A stretch of DNA of 64,000 nucleotides from Serratia proteamaculans_D (GTDB taxonomy: Bacteria > Pseudomonadota > Gammaproteobacteria > Enterobacterales > Enterobacteriaceae). The notes under the pieces are model-generated. The model made no database searches and was not told where the DNA came from. It saw nothing but the letters and a program-made list of their open reading frames with translations. Location: NCBI RefSeq assembly GCF_049959315.1, contig NZ_CP188201.1; one strand, written 5' to 3'. Each line of letters begins with the position of its first letter. Positions within the stretch are counted from its first letter, which is position 1. Below are positions 34,601-43,953 of this stretch, piece by piece. A program made the translations under genes and the position numbers.

Positions 34601-35496
34601 ACCTCGACTTGCCAGCCGGTCCCCTGGCGGCTGAGCGTCAGCGCCAGGTTGTCTACGTCCAGGCGGTGCTGTTGTTTGCCCACGTTCCAGTTGGCCGCGC
34701 CCTGCTTTAGCAACGCACTGCCGCCGGCAATTTCACCGTTCTGTATTTGCAACCAGGCAGCCAGGCTGAAGTCGGCACTTTCCAGGCCGGTATTGGCTCG
34801 TAACCAACGGGTGAACCAGGGCTTCATGTCGATATTATCGGCCTGCATATAGACCGTGCCCACATTCAATAACCCCTGGTTATCACGCAGATCCATCCGC
34901 AGTTGAACCACGCCATGCTGGCCGTTCAGCGTCGACAGACTGATCTGCCCCTCGGCACGGTGACGATCGCGGCCGTTAAGCCAGGTTAGCTGTGGAACCT
35001 CGAATTCGGCGCGCGCACCGGCAGGCGTCAGGAAGGAAAGGCGGCTGTCACGTAGATTAAAGTGATCCACCTGATGCAACAGCAAATCGCTGATTTTACC
35101 CGGCTCGATGGTGCTGCCCTTATGCTCTTCGCCACCCAAAGTGGTGTTGAGATCGAACTGGAGTTGGTAGAAGGTGAGATCGCGGAACTGCCAGCGCCAG
35201 TGCAACAGCGACTGCCATACGTCCAGCGCCAGCGTAACGCGTTCTATATGCAGGCTACTTTTGGGCAGCGTGGCGCGCACGTTGCGCATTTCCAACTGCG
35301 GGCCGAAGGTTTCCCAGCTGCCCTGCATAAAGTCGATCTGCACCGGCACGCCGGAGAGGCTTTCGACCTTGGCCAGCAGTTGCGGGCGGTAGTTGTTCAG
35401 TTCAGGCAGCGCCAAACGCAGCCCGCTGACAAGCAACGCCACGATGACAATCAGACTGGCGCCTGTAGCTAACAAAATCCCAGGCAGTCGCCTCAC
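31681..35496 (-). CDS. yhdP: AsmA2-domain intermembrane phospholipid transporter YhdP
   Basis: The 1271-residue protein starts at GTG 35496, supported by AAGGAG six bases upstream and by matching the E. coli start (RRLPGILL). An N-terminal membrane anchor (residues 4-25, GILLATGASLIVIVALLVSGL) precedes a very long repeating-beta-groove periplasmic body. A C-terminal AsmA2 domain ends AAVFAASQVLGPLWSKISLIRYHISGDLDQP. YhdP, TamB and YdbH are redundant bridges carrying phospholipid from inner to outer membrane. It lies 103 nt downstream of rng, with a palindrome between. Confidence 0.95.
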   Translation of the reverse strand: MRRLPGILLATGASLIVIVALLVSGLRLALPELNNYRPQLLAKVESLSGVPVQIDFMQGSWETFGPQLEMRNVRATLPKSSLHIERVTLALDVWQSLLHWRWQFRDLTFYQLQFDLNTTLGGEEHKGSTIEPGKISDLLLHQVDHFNLRDSRLSFLTPAGARAEFEVPQLTWLNGRDRHRAEGQISLSTLNGQHGVVQLRMDLRDNQGLLNVGTVYMQADNIDMKPWFTRWLRANTGLESADFSLAAWLQIQNGEIAGGSALLKQGAANWNVGKQQHRLDVDNLALTLSRQGTGWQVEVPQLNLATDGQAWPQGKLSGLWLPENTEFMGPGQTEELRVRATNIQLERLSALLPTFSFLSPDVLERWNDLQPQGKVNALALDIPLKQPEKTRFQARWQDVSWQPWKLLPGINHFSGALSGGVENGRLQLDLNDSTLPYGDMFRAPLEVSSARGALTWLNNPQGWELASKNLDVKAKSLWVNGDFRYQQPAKGDPWLNILAGIRLYDAADAWRYFPEPLMGKHLVDYLSGAIQGGQVDNATLIYNGDPQHFPYRKHEGQFEVFVPLRHSTFQFQPDWPALTDLAIDLDFANEGLWMNAPQTKLGNVDGKNVTAIIPDYLKERLLVDADVAGQGEEIHDYFEQTPLHDSLGAALNELQIGGNVSGRLHLDIPLNGELVRATGEVALNNNSLLVKPIESELKKVSGKFRFDNGNLTSDTLSANWFGQPVAVNFNTLEGKSDYKVNVDLKADWQPGKFPGIPQEVADALSGSAPWQGQVAITLPHKGNASYDIGIDADLKKVSSHLPSPLDKPAGEPLPLSVKVKGGLNGFMLTGSAGKQNHFNSEWTFAKQQVRLARAAWQTEGGGTPPLPVGKSLTLNLPPLDGEKWLGLMAPALKQGGSSGQVGGFNFPTTVALKTPQLLLGGQAWHKLTLSAEKQLGGTLVSAKGDEVDGSLRVTDRGPWRADINYLYYNPQFSDSKGTPTAATNPLAVADKVSFRDWPSLMLRCKSCWVMGQNLGKVEADLANQGDTLTLEHGLVDTGKGRMTASGLWKQNAQEERSSLKGKLLGGKIDETAAFFGITTPLKGAPYDIDFDLYWHGTPWKPQISTLSGALKVNMGKGEIDSMGGGRAGQLLRLVSVDSLLRKLQFDFSDTFGKGFYFDSIRSTAWLKDGIMHTDNLLVDGLAADIAMNGQVDLARRRIDMEAVVAPAISTTVGVATAFVINPIVGAAVFAASQVLGPLWSKISLIRYHISGDLDQPKVNEVLRKPKEDKAP

Positions 35497-35544
35497 GCAG
35501 TTCTCCTTGCTTCCGCTGCCTGGCAACGGGATATCTATGCATGG

Positions 35545-35566
35545 GGGGCCCAGCATGCTGGGCCCC
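35545..35566. repeat. 22-bp perfect palindrome between rng and yhdP
   Basis: The arms GGGGCCCAGCA and TGCTGGGCCCC are exact reverse complements with no spacer (centre GCATGC). There is no U-run after it. It resembles the intercistronic hairpin at 906-927, which has the same length and also centres on GCATGC. Confidence 0.6.
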
Positions 35567-35599
35567 ACCAATATCGGGCTTTGGCCGCCGACAGGCGGA

Positions 35600-37069
35600 C
35601 TACATCATGACAACGTCAAACTGTTCCTGGCTGTACAAGGGTTCAATCTGCACCTTGACCTGTTTGCCAACAAAGATTTCCACTTCGGCCAACGCATGGG
35701 ACTCTTCGCTTTTCAGCGCCTCACCCACCGCCGCAGAGGCGTAAACCAGGAAACGATCTGAATCATAAGCATGGTGCACGCGCACAATTTCACGCAAAAT
35801 TTCGTAGCACACGGTTTCCACAGTTTTCAGAGTGCCGCGTCCATGACAAGTAGGACAATCATGACACAACACATGTTCAATGCTTTCGCGCGTGCGTTTA
35901 CGCGTCATTTCCACTAAGCCTAGCTGAGAGAAGCCGTTGATCGTGGTTTTTACCCGATCTTTACTCAGCGCCAGCTCCAGCGAATGCAGCACCCGACGGC
36001 GATGTTCGTCATTATTCATATCAATAAAGTCGATAATGATAATGCCGCCCAGATTGCGCAGCCGCAGTTGGCGGGCAATGGCCTGGGTCGCTTCGATATT
36101 GGTATTGAAGATGGTTTCGTCGAGATTGCGATGGCCGACAAAGGCGCCGGTATTGATATCCACGGTGGTCATCGCTTCGGTCTGGTCGATGATCAGATAC
36201 CCGCCGGACTTCAGCTCAACCTTACGCTCCAGCGCTCGCTGGATCTCGTTTTCGACGTCGTACAGGTCGAAGATCGGCTGGCTGCCGGTGTACAGCTCCA
36301 GCTTGGCGGTAATATCCGGGATGTACTCACCGGTAAACTCCACCAATAGATCGTGGGTCAGACGGGAGTCTACGCGGATCCTGTCCAGCGCCGCACCGGC
36401 GAAGTCGCGCAAAATACGCTGCGCCAGCGCCAGCTCACCGTACAACTTGTATTTGGTCTGGTTGCGTTTTTTACGCTCCATCACCTTGGTCCACAGGCGT
36501 TTGAGGAAGGCGGCGTCTTGCGACAGCTCTTCTTCACCAATGCCTTCTGCCGCGGTACGGATGATAAAACCACCCAGTTCATCGCAGTAACCGGCGACGG
36601 CTTTTTTCAGGCGATCGCGCTCGGCTTCACTTTCAATACGTTGCGAAACGCCAACGTGCGCCGCCCCCGGCATAAACACCAGGTAACGCGAAGGCAATGT
36701 GATGTCAGTGGTCAGGCGCGCGCCTTTGGTGCCTAGCGGATCTTTCACCACCTGCACCATCAGATCCTGCCCCTGGCGTACCAGCTCGGCAATGTCGCGC
36801 ACGTGGAAATTTTTCTGCTCATCGCCGGCGACACATTCAGTGTGCGGCATGATATCGGAGGCGTGCAGGAAGGCCGCTTTGTCCAGGCCGATATCGACGA
36901 ATGCCGCCTGCATACCCGGCAACACGCGACTTACGCGTCCTTTATAAATATTGCCGACGATACCGCGCTTGGATTCGCGCTCGATATGGATCTCTTGCAG
37001 GATGCCGCCATCAATATAGGCAACCCGCGTTTCAGACGGTGTGATATTAACCAGTAGCTCAGCTGTCAT
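35600..37069 (-). CDS. rng: Ribonuclease G
   Basis: The 489-residue protein has the full RNase G length. An S1 RNA-binding domain covers about residues 35-125 (GNIYKGRVSRVLPGMQAAFVDIG). The RNase H-like catalytic part holds two metal-binding aspartates, TVDINTGAF and IIIIDFIDM. The zinc-link cysteines are in CHDCPTCHGRG near residue 410. It performs 5'-end-dependent endonucleolytic cleavage, including maturation of the 16S rRNA 5' end. It follows yhdE by 38 nt in the mreBCD-yhdE-rng-yhdP order of E. coli. Confidence 0.97.
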   Translation of the reverse strand: MTAELLVNITPSETRVAYIDGGILQEIHIERESKRGIVGNIYKGRVSRVLPGMQAAFVDIGLDKAAFLHASDIMPHTECVAGDEQKNFHVRDIAELVRQGQDLMVQVVKDPLGTKGARLTTDITLPSRYLVFMPGAAHVGVSQRIESEAERDRLKKAVAGYCDELGGFIIRTAAEGIGEEELSQDAAFLKRLWTKVMERKKRNQTKYKLYGELALAQRILRDFAGAALDRIRVDSRLTHDLLVEFTGEYIPDITAKLELYTGSQPIFDLYDVENEIQRALERKVELKSGGYLIIDQTEAMTTVDINTGAFVGHRNLDETIFNTNIEATQAIARQLRLRNLGGIIIIDFIDMNNDEHRRRVLHSLELALSKDRVKTTINGFSQLGLVEMTRKRTRESIEHVLCHDCPTCHGRGTLKTVETVCYEILREIVRVHHAYDSDRFLVYASAAVGEALKSEESHALAEVEIFVGKQVKVQIEPLYSQEQFDVVMM

Positions 37070-37107
37070 GCCTTCTCCTCAGAGCCGGTCGATAATGGCA
37101 GCGCCCA

Positions 37108-37692
37108 TCAACCGGTTCTTACATCACGTAATGCGACAAAATTACTGAGCAGCTCATGTGTTTCGACCAACGGCAAACCCATCACCGCGTGATAACTCCC
37201 GGTTATCGTCCTGACGAAACAACCACCCTTTCCTTGAATTCCATAGGCGCCCGCTTTATCCATCGGTTCGCCCGTTGCAATATAGTCGCAGATATCCTGC
37301 TGTGACAGGTTGCGGAATGTCACGTCTGTCACCACTAGCTGGCACAGAACGTCATGGCGATCGGCAATCGCCACCGCAGTCATCACCTGATGCTGTTTAC
37401 CCGACAGCGCCGCCAGCATTTGCGCCGCATGCGTTTCGCTTTGGGGTTTTTCCAGCACCCGGCCATTGAGCACGACAATGGTATCCGCGCCCAGCACCGG
37501 CCAGTCCTGCTGGGCCAGCGCCACGCCTGCCCTGGCCTTATCCTGCGCCAAACGGCGCACATAGACCTCTGCAGCTTCCCCTTCCTGCCGCTGTTCTTCG
37601 GTATCCGTCAGGATAATTTCAAACGGCACACCCAACAGGGTCAGTAATTCACGTCGACGGGGGGAGCCGGAGGCCAGATAAAGCGAAGTCAT
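37108..37692 (-). CDS. yhdE: Maf-family dTTP/UTP pyrophosphatase YhdE
   Basis: This 194-residue Maf protein has the substrate loop SGSPRRRELL at residues 8-17, the catalytic ADTIVV (Asp69 region), the EKP and DKAGAYGIQGKGG motifs and GSYHAVMGLPL. It hydrolyses dTTP, UTP and modified pyrimidine nucleotides to monophosphates and is linked to division control in other bacteria. It lies 10 nt after mreD, the usual place. Confidence 0.95.
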   Translation of the reverse strand: MTSLYLASGSPRRRELLTLLGVPFEIILTDTEEQRQEGEAAEVYVRRLAQDKARAGVALAQQDWPVLGADTIVVLNGRVLEKPQSETHAAQMLAALSGKQHQVMTAVAIADRHDVLCQLVVTDVTFRNLSQQDICDYIATGEPMDKAGAYGIQGKGGCFVRTITGSYHAVMGLPLVETHELLSNFVALRDVRTG

Positions 37693-37702
37693 TGATATAC
37701 CC

Positions 37703-38191
37703 TTACTGTACGGCGAACTGACGGCGGATTTTACGCATCAGCAGGAATAACCACGGCCACAGAATGCCGTTTACCACACTACTCCAGAACACCTCTGGGC
37801 GGAAAGAAACGTTGATCACCAAAAACTCGGCCCAGAACACCACAACATCCATCGCCAGTGACAATAGCACTACGATCAGCGCCTGTTGCCAGAGGGCCAT
37901 GTTGCGGAACAGTTGGAATTTGAACGCGACCAGATAGGCAATGATCCCCAGCGCCAGCGCACGCACGCCCAGCGTAGAGCCGAGGATCAGATCCATAATC
38001 AACCCCAGCACAAAGCCGGTGCCGACGTTAACCCGGTGTGGCAGTGCCATTACCCAGTAGATCAGGATCAAAGCCAGCCAGGAGGGCCGGAACATGTAGA
38101 TCTGTTCCGGCCACGGCATAATTTGCAGCACCAGCGCCACCAGGAATGACAGCCAGATTATCCAGCGCCCATTACTGCGGTAGCGATTCAT
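37703..38191 (-). CDS. mreD: Rod shape-determining protein MreD
   Basis: The 162-residue protein has five or six membrane spans and the family opening NRYRSNGRWIIWLSFLVALVLQIMPWP. The pattern RPSWLALILIYWVMALPHRVNVGTGFVLGLIMDLI is typical of MreD. It is a membrane component of the elongasome beside MreB and MreC. Its ATG overlaps the mreC stop (ATGA), so translation is coupled. Confidence 0.96.
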   Translation of the reverse strand: MNRYRSNGRWIIWLSFLVALVLQIMPWPEQIYMFRPSWLALILIYWVMALPHRVNVGTGFVLGLIMDLILGSTLGVRALALGIIAYLVAFKFQLFRNMALWQQALIVVLLSLAMDVVVFWAEFLVINVSFRPEVFWSSVVNGILWPWLFLLMRKIRRQFAVQ

Positions 38192-39192
38192 TGGGTGACT
38201 CCCGCGGCCGGTGCGGCGGTTTGCGGCACAGCAATGCCGGTCGCCGGTGCCGGCAGAGGCTGTTGTGGCCCCATGGCATCGGCCGGTGGCAGCACCTGAG
38301 GCATCATCTGCATCAGCCGCTCATTGGCAACACGATGCACTTCGTCCGGCGGCAACGGCATATCGCCATTGCGATCGGCCCCCCACAGCAACAACAGGTA
38401 GCGCAAACGTTGCAGACCCGCCGTCGGACGCGCCTGGATCACGGTATACGCACGCTGGTTATCCACTTTAACCGAAGACACCACCGCCACCGGATAGCCT
38501 TCCGGGAAGCGGCCGCCCAGGCCGGAAGTGACCAGTACATCACCCACGCGAATATCGGTATTGTTAGGCAGATGCTCGAGCTGTAAATCATCGGCACAGC
38601 CGCTGCCTGCAGCGATCACCCGGATATCATTGCGCAGTACCTGAATAGGCAGCGCGTGTGAGGCATCGCAGATCAGCAGCACGCGGCTGGTGACTTTCGC
38701 CACCGCGACGACCTGACCGACTACGCCTTTATCACTGATGACCGGCTGGCCTTCATAAACGCCGTTGTCCGAACCCTTGTCGATCACCACCTGATCGCTG
38801 TAAGGATCGGAGCCGGTCGAGATCACCTGGGTGACCATTTTGTGTTCGTCCTGGCGCAGCGGCGAGCCTAACAGCTCACGCAAACGGGCGTTTTCCTGCT
38901 TGAATTGGCCAAGAAGAAGAATATCGCTGTTTTTCAGCAGCAGTTCCTGCCGCAGAGCACGGTTTTCCAGCTCCAGCTGTTGGCGGGTAGCCAGCGTTTC
39001 TGAAACGCTGTCCAAAACTTTACGCGGCCCATTGGCCAGAAAATAGAAAGGGCTGACGGCCGTGTCCATGTAGTTACGTATTTTCACGAACGTACCGAGA
39101 CGGCTGTCGGCAACGATCAGGCAGATAGCCACAATCACTGCTAAAAAAAGTCGTAGTTGCAGGGAAGGCCCCCTGCTAAAAATCGGCTTCAT
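38188..39192 (-). CDS. mreC: Cell-shape protein MreC
   Basis: The 334-residue bitopic protein has a short cytoplasmic tail and a transmembrane helix (about 13-30, LRLFLAVIVAICLIVA). A coiled coil follows (about 60-110, LATRQQLELENRALRQELLLKN), then the beta-domain with IVIDKGSDNGVYEGQPV and GLGGRFPEGYPVAVV. The C-terminal Pro/Ala/Gln-rich tail is shorter than in E. coli (367 residues). It links MreB to the PBP2/RodA wall-synthesis machinery. It starts 94 nt after mreB. Confidence 0.96.
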   Translation of the reverse strand: MKPIFSRGPSLQLRLFLAVIVAICLIVADSRLGTFVKIRNYMDTAVSPFYFLANGPRKVLDSVSETLATRQQLELENRALRQELLLKNSDILLLGQFKQENARLRELLGSPLRQDEHKMVTQVISTGSDPYSDQVVIDKGSDNGVYEGQPVISDKGVVGQVVAVAKVTSRVLLICDASHALPIQVLRNDIRVIAAGSGCADDLQLEHLPNNTDIRVGDVLVTSGLGGRFPEGYPVAVVSSVKVDNQRAYTVIQARPTAGLQRLRYLLLLWGADRNGDMPLPPDEVHRVANERLMQMMPQVLPPADAMGPQQPLPAPATGIAVPQTAAPAAGVTQ

Positions 39193-39286
39193 AAATTATG
39201 CGTGTTCCTCGACAACAGAAAGAGGAACCGTACCCGATTTTCGCTTTGCGCATTCATCCGATACGATTCCTCCTTCCTGGGGCTGA

Positions 39287-40330
39287 CTATTCTTCGCTGA
39301 ACAAATCGCCGCCATGCATGTCGATCATTTCCAACGCCTTGCCGCCACCGCGAGCTACGCAGGTCAGCGGATCTTCTGCCACGACGACCGGAATACCGGT
39401 TTCTTCCATCAGCAGGCGATCCAGGTTGCGCAGCAATGCGCCACCGCCGGTCAACACCATGCCGCGTTCGGAAATGTCGGAAGCCAGTTCTGGCGGACAC
39501 TGTTCCAGCGCGACCATCACCGCACTGACGATGCCGGTCAACGGCTCCTGCAGCGCTTCGAGGATTTCATTGGAATTAAGAGTAAAGCCGCGCGGCACGC
39601 CCTCGGCCAGGTTACGGCCGCGAACTTCGATTTCATGCACTTCATCGCCCGGATAAGCCGAGCCGATACCGTGCTTGATACGTTCGGCAGTCGCTTCACC
39701 GATCAGTGAGCCATAGTTACGACGCACATAATTAATGATGGCTTCGTCGAAACGGTCACCGCCGATGCGCACGGAAGAAGAGTAGACCACACCGTTGAGT
39801 GAAATCACTGCCACTTCAGTAGTACCACCACCGATATCCACTACCATTGAACCGGTAGCTTCAGAAACCGGCAGGCCTGCACCGATTGCCGCAGCCATTG
39901 GCTCTTCAATCAGAAACACTTCACGCGCACCGGCCCCTTGGGCGGATTCGCGGATGGCACGACGTTCAACCTGAGTTGCGCCGACCGGCACACACACCAG
40001 CACACGCGGGCTTGGCCGCATGAAGCTGTTGCTGTGAACCTGTTTGATAAAGTGCTGCAGCATTTTTTCAGTCACGAAGAAGTCGGCGATAACGCCGTCT
40101 TTCATCGGACGGATAGCCGCGATATTGCCGGGGGTACGCCCCAGCATCTGTTTAGCCTCATGACCCACGGCCGCAACGCTCTTGGGTGAACCGGCACGAT
40201 CCTGGCGAATGGCAACCACCGAAGGTTCGTTCAGTACAATGCCTTGCCCTTTAACATAAATCAGGGTATTGGCGGTACCCAAGTCGATGGACAAGTCATT
40301 GGAAAACATGCCACGAAATTTCTTAAACAT
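39287..40330 (-). CDS. mreB: Rod shape-determining actin homologue MreB
   Basis: The 347-residue protein begins MFKKFRGMFSNDLSIDLGTANT, the standard MreB start and length; an in-frame ATG 21 nt earlier is not used by the family. The actin-fold ATP motifs are visible: DLGTANTLIY (phosphate 1), VVDIGGGTTEVAVIS (phosphate 2) and LTGGGALLRNLDRLL (adenosine). The N-terminal amphipathic FKKFRGMF binds membrane. It forms filaments guiding lateral wall growth. It is the first gene of mreBCD, with a 412-bp upstream region. Confidence 0.98.
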   Translation of the reverse strand: MFKKFRGMFSNDLSIDLGTANTLIYVKGQGIVLNEPSVVAIRQDRAGSPKSVAAVGHEAKQMLGRTPGNIAAIRPMKDGVIADFFVTEKMLQHFIKQVHSNSFMRPSPRVLVCVPVGATQVERRAIRESAQGAGAREVFLIEEPMAAAIGAGLPVSEATGSMVVDIGGGTTEVAVISLNGVVYSSSVRIGGDRFDEAIINYVRRNYGSLIGEATAERIKHGIGSAYPGDEVHEIEVRGRNLAEGVPRGFTLNSNEILEALQEPLTGIVSAVMVALEQCPPELASDISERGMVLTGGGALLRNLDRLLMEETGIPVVVAEDPLTCVARGGGKALEMIDMHGGDLFSEE

Positions 40331-40742
40331 AACTAAAGGATAATCCTGCAAGCTGGGGGCGGAAAATAAAATCCGCCTACTTTACCAACCACACGAAGCA
40401 GCGACAAGGCGCAAAAATGTTCTACTTCGGTGAAAAATAGTCTGCATTGTTTCTGCTCGAATGCACGGAAATTGGATGAGGCCTGAATTCCCTGAACAAA
40501 GGCTCAGTTTACCACCCTGTCAGCGCACGAAACGGCGTAACACAGCTCATAAAATCTAACATATTCCCTGATTGCCGTTGGTGGTAAGCACCTACCAACG
40601 CTCAACAGAAAAGGACTGACAAGAGCCTATATCAAATAGGCGTCATTGTCGCAGGCAGTTTGGGGATAATCCCAAAAAGACAGATAAAATAGCCCAGATG
40701 AATTGGCGCTCATTCTACGTCAATTTTTGCCCGGCATTCAGG
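40331..40742. promoter_or_regulatory. csrD-mreB intergenic region (mreB promoters)
   Basis: This 412-bp gap must carry the mreBCD promoters and the csrD 3' end. Small hairpins are visible: GCCTAT/ATAGGC at 40625-40641 and TTTGGG/CCCAAA at 40659-40676. The first is followed on the minus strand by a U-rich stretch and may end csrD transcription. No unambiguous promoter hexamers were picked out. Confidence 0.4.
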
Positions 40743-42674
40743 TTAAACGCGATAACGACGCGAATATTTTTTACGCCCTACGTCTATCGGTTCCGGCGAC
40801 GCGAAAAAGTCGCCCTGCCCACCGAGGATCCCGCGCTCTTTCAGCGTCTGCCATTCATTACGCGTCCGCACGCTGGCGGCAAAAACCTGGGTACTGGTGC
40901 CTTCACAGGCGCCAGTCAGGCTCTGAACGAACAGCTGATTCTCATCCCGCTTATCAATACTCCGCACCAAACCGGGATGGAGCTTGACCAGTTCCACCGG
41001 TAAGGACTTGATATAGGAGGTACTAACCACGGTTAACCCCGCCTGGGACACGGCCAGACGACACCCCAATCCAGAGAGTAATCTCAACACCGGGCGCAAA
41101 CGGTCGATATGTTGACACACGTCTGCCTCTGCAAGTTCAATCAGAATTCGCCGACGATGACTTTTTTCACACTGTAACAGGCTATCACGCAGCCAACGCT
41201 GGAAAGTGCGCTGCAATAATGAGTCTACGCACAGCGTAAATGCCAGCGTTTCTTCAGGCCACAGCGCCAGTAAGGGAAGAATACGACTCAGGTGCTGGCG
41301 GTCGTAACTTTCCGCCAGACCCAATTGCTGTACCAGCGGCATATACTCGGATGGCAGCAGTTCCTGGGTGCCATCATAAATTCGGCTCATGATCTCCCGG
41401 TGATGAACTTCCCCCTCCACCGTCACCGCCGGTTTCTGGTACAGCCGTGGGCCGCCCCGTGCCAGCACCTGTTCCAACAGAGTGCGCCACTTGACGCTGC
41501 CGCGCCCTTTTTCCGGCACCTGACTGTCGTAAACATACCAGCCGTTTTCCCCCTGCAGCGTGGCATGGCGCGTGGCCTGCTCGGCATAGTCAATCACCTG
41601 TTCGGTGCTTTGTCCGCTGCGGTAGGCCACAATACCGATATGCAAAAACGCCTCGCGATCGATAAGCGCCGTTGAAGGCAAGGCATCAATGGCATGAACC
41701 AACTGTGAAGCAATGCCGTCCGCCTCTTTCAGCGTGCGATGCGGCAACAGGACGGTGAAATCGCTGTGGAAATAGCGCGCCAACAACGCCGCCGGGTAGC
41801 GCATCACAAAGGTCGACAACAGATTGACCAGCGAATACATCAGTTCCTGTACAGCACTGTTGCCGTGGGTTTCCCGCAGCGTGTCGAAATCTGGCAATCG
41901 CACCATCATGACAATGCCGTGCGAACCTTCCTCTTCCAGCTGCGTGGTCAGTTGGTTATCAAAGAACAATCGGTTGTTCAGCCCGGTTTTGGCGTCCTGC
42001 GCGGCGAAAGCGCGGATCAGAGTATCGACCCGGCTGCGCTCCTCGCGCGCTTCCGCCAGATCCGCCAGCAGGCGATCGAGCGCGCCACTGACGTTCGCCG
42101 GCCATTCGCGCACGTCGCCCTGCATCACGCTCTCTCGTTCGCCGTTAAGAATACGGCGCGCACGGCGCTCCAGTCTGTCCTCTCCGTCGGCCTGATCGCG
42201 CAGCCAACGCAGGCTGAACAGCAAGATAACCACCATCGCGACGATCGACAAAGAGACAGCCGCAGTAGATTGCAACGAACGCACGTCGCTGGCGAAAGGG
42301 TCAATATAGGTAATGCGTAGCGAAGCGCCGGGATGCTGCATCAGCGGCAGAGAAACCTGCCGGTAGCCGTTGAGCGATTCCCAGGGCTGTTTTACCGTTG
42401 GCAGATGATAAGAAAGGAGGTTGCTGCGGCTGGTATCCACGCTGACGGCCACGATACCAAGCGGACGCATCACCAGCGGTAACCATTGTTCCTGTTCCTG
42501 TGGAGACTCACGCAGCATCGCCTGATCGAGCGAGGTCATCAGCGAATCGAAGCGGCGCTCGAGCCTCTCCTGAGTGACATAGAAGTAACTGTAAGAGCAG
42601 CCCATCAGCATCAAAAACATCGCCAGAGCAACAAGCAGGGTGATCAATGCAGAGAGCTTGGTGGTGAATCGCAT
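40743..42674 (-). CDS. csrD: CsrD, RNase E specificity factor for CsrB/CsrC decay
   Basis: The 643-residue protein starts at MRFTTKLSALITLL (42674), with AAGG 7 nt upstream. It has two N-terminal membrane spans (about 8-28 and 135-155) flanking a periplasmic part, and a HAMP-like linker. The degenerate GGDEF domain reads YFHSDFTVLLPHRTLKEAD where the GGDEF loop should be. The degenerate EAL domain starts RGGPRLYQKPAV and shows ELAEADVCQHIDRL. Loss of both signatures fits CsrD, which works without making or breaking c-di-GMP. It sits upstream of mreB as in E. coli. Confidence 0.95.
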   Translation of the reverse strand: MRFTTKLSALITLLVALAMFLMLMGCSYSYFYVTQERLERRFDSLMTSLDQAMLRESPQEQEQWLPLVMRPLGIVAVSVDTSRSNLLSYHLPTVKQPWESLNGYRQVSLPLMQHPGASLRITYIDPFASDVRSLQSTAAVSLSIVAMVVILLFSLRWLRDQADGEDRLERRARRILNGERESVMQGDVREWPANVSGALDRLLADLAEAREERSRVDTLIRAFAAQDAKTGLNNRLFFDNQLTTQLEEEGSHGIVMMVRLPDFDTLRETHGNSAVQELMYSLVNLLSTFVMRYPAALLARYFHSDFTVLLPHRTLKEADGIASQLVHAIDALPSTALIDREAFLHIGIVAYRSGQSTEQVIDYAEQATRHATLQGENGWYVYDSQVPEKGRGSVKWRTLLEQVLARGGPRLYQKPAVTVEGEVHHREIMSRIYDGTQELLPSEYMPLVQQLGLAESYDRQHLSRILPLLALWPEETLAFTLCVDSLLQRTFQRWLRDSLLQCEKSHRRRILIELAEADVCQHIDRLRPVLRLLSGLGCRLAVSQAGLTVVSTSYIKSLPVELVKLHPGLVRSIDKRDENQLFVQSLTGACEGTSTQVFAASVRTRNEWQTLKERGILGGQGDFFASPEPIDVGRKKYSRRYRV

Positions 42675-42968
42675 CCCTGTGCCTTGTCCGTTATGGTTAC
42701 GTGAATTTTCACCTTTGGTCGTATAAAGGCCCCGAATTCGCTCAAATGAATCCAACACAATACCCTGATTTTTAATTAGTCGCTGGCGTATCCTTGACGA
42801 TCACCGCCGGCAGTTCATGCCGCTAAAACTACCAAGCATCATCAACGAAGAAAACCTTCAATCACCATTTTTTGCCTTTTATCAGGACATAAATTTCTTA
42901 TATGCATATAGTCAATTAAATCGGATCCAGCCATCCATGACAAAATTGCAAACAAGAGGAAGAGTGAC

Positions 42969-43946
42969 ATGCGTGCACTGTTATTGGAACAACAAGACGA
43001 TCAAACTCTGGCTCGCGTCAAAGATATCAGCAGCGACCAACTGCCCGACGGCGATGTCACGGTAGACGTTAATTGGTCCAGCATTAACTATAAAGACGCG
43101 TTGGCGATCACCGGCAAAGGCAAAATCGTGCGCAACTTCCCAATGATACCGGGGATCGACTTCGCCGGTACCGTGCGCCAAAGCCGCGACGATCGTTTTA
43201 AAGAAGGCCAAAGCGTGGTGCTTACCGGCTGGGGCGTGGGTGAAAACCACTGGGGTGGCCTGGCTGAGCAGGCGCGAGTCTCCGGGGAATGGCTGGTGCC
43301 GTTGCCGAACGGGCTCGATGAGCGTAAAGCGATGATCCTCGGTACCGCCGGCTTTACCGCCATGCTATGCGTGATGGCGCTGGAAGAAGGTGGCGTACAC
43401 CCGGATGACGGCGACATTCTGGTCACCGGTGCCAGCGGTGGCGTGGGCAGCACGGCGGTCGCTATTCTGGCGGCGCTGGGTTATCACGTCACGGCCATCA
43501 GCGGCCGTGAAAGCAACACCGATTACCTGAAAGCGCTTGGCGCCAAGGAAGTGCTGTCGCGTGACGGTTATCTCGAAGCTCCGCGCCCGCTGGAAAAGCA
43601 ACTGTGGGCCGGTGCGGTGGATAGCGTCGGCGACACTATGCTGGCACGGGTTTTGGCGCAAATGAACTATAACGGCACGGTCGCCGCCTGTGGGCTGGCC
43701 GGTGGGTATCACCTGCCGACCACGGTGATGCCATTTATTTTGCGCAATGTTCGTCTGCAAGGTATCGACTCGGTGCACACTCCGTTGCATCGCCGTCAAA
43801 CCGCCTGGGAACGCCTGGCCGGTATCCTGCCGGAAAGCTTTTACCAACAGGCCACCCAGGAAATCACGCTGGAACAGGCACCGGCCACGGCTGCCGCACT
43901 GTTGGATAACAAAGTTACCGGCCGTACCCTGGTAAAAATCCGCTGA
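42969..43946 (+). CDS. acuI: Acrylyl-CoA reductase (NADPH) AcuI/YhdH
   Basis: The 325-residue protein belongs to the quinone-oxidoreductase-like MDR superfamily. It has a GroES-like N-terminal part (NWSSINYKDALAITGKGKI, PMIPGIDFAGTV) and a Rossmann domain with DILVTGASGGVGSTAVAILAALG. It reduces toxic acrylyl-CoA to propionyl-CoA. GAGGAAGAG precedes the ATG. It is divergent from csrD, as in E. coli, and ends at a GC-rich hairpin (43954-43973). Confidence 0.95.
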   Translation: MRALLLEQQDDQTLARVKDISSDQLPDGDVTVDVNWSSINYKDALAITGKGKIVRNFPMIPGIDFAGTVRQSRDDRFKEGQSVVLTGWGVGENHWGGLAEQARVSGEWLVPLPNGLDERKAMILGTAGFTAMLCVMALEEGGVHPDDGDILVTGASGGVGSTAVAILAALGYHVTAISGRESNTDYLKALGAKEVLSRDGYLEAPRPLEKQLWAGAVDSVGDTMLARVLAQMNYNGTVAACGLAGGYHLPTTVMPFILRNVRLQGIDSVHTPLHRRQTAWERLAGILPESFYQQATQEITLEQAPATAAALLDNKVTGRTLVKIR

Positions 43947-43953
43947 GTCTGAC

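Noticed and set aside
40743..42674. Active diguanylate cyclase/phosphodiesterase
   Set aside because: The GGDEF and EAL signatures are replaced, as in CsrD, so cyclic-di-GMP turnover is not expected.
42817..43065. 82-codon plus-strand open frame before acuI
   Set aside because: It overlaps the acuI start in another frame and lacks a ribosome site or recognisable features.
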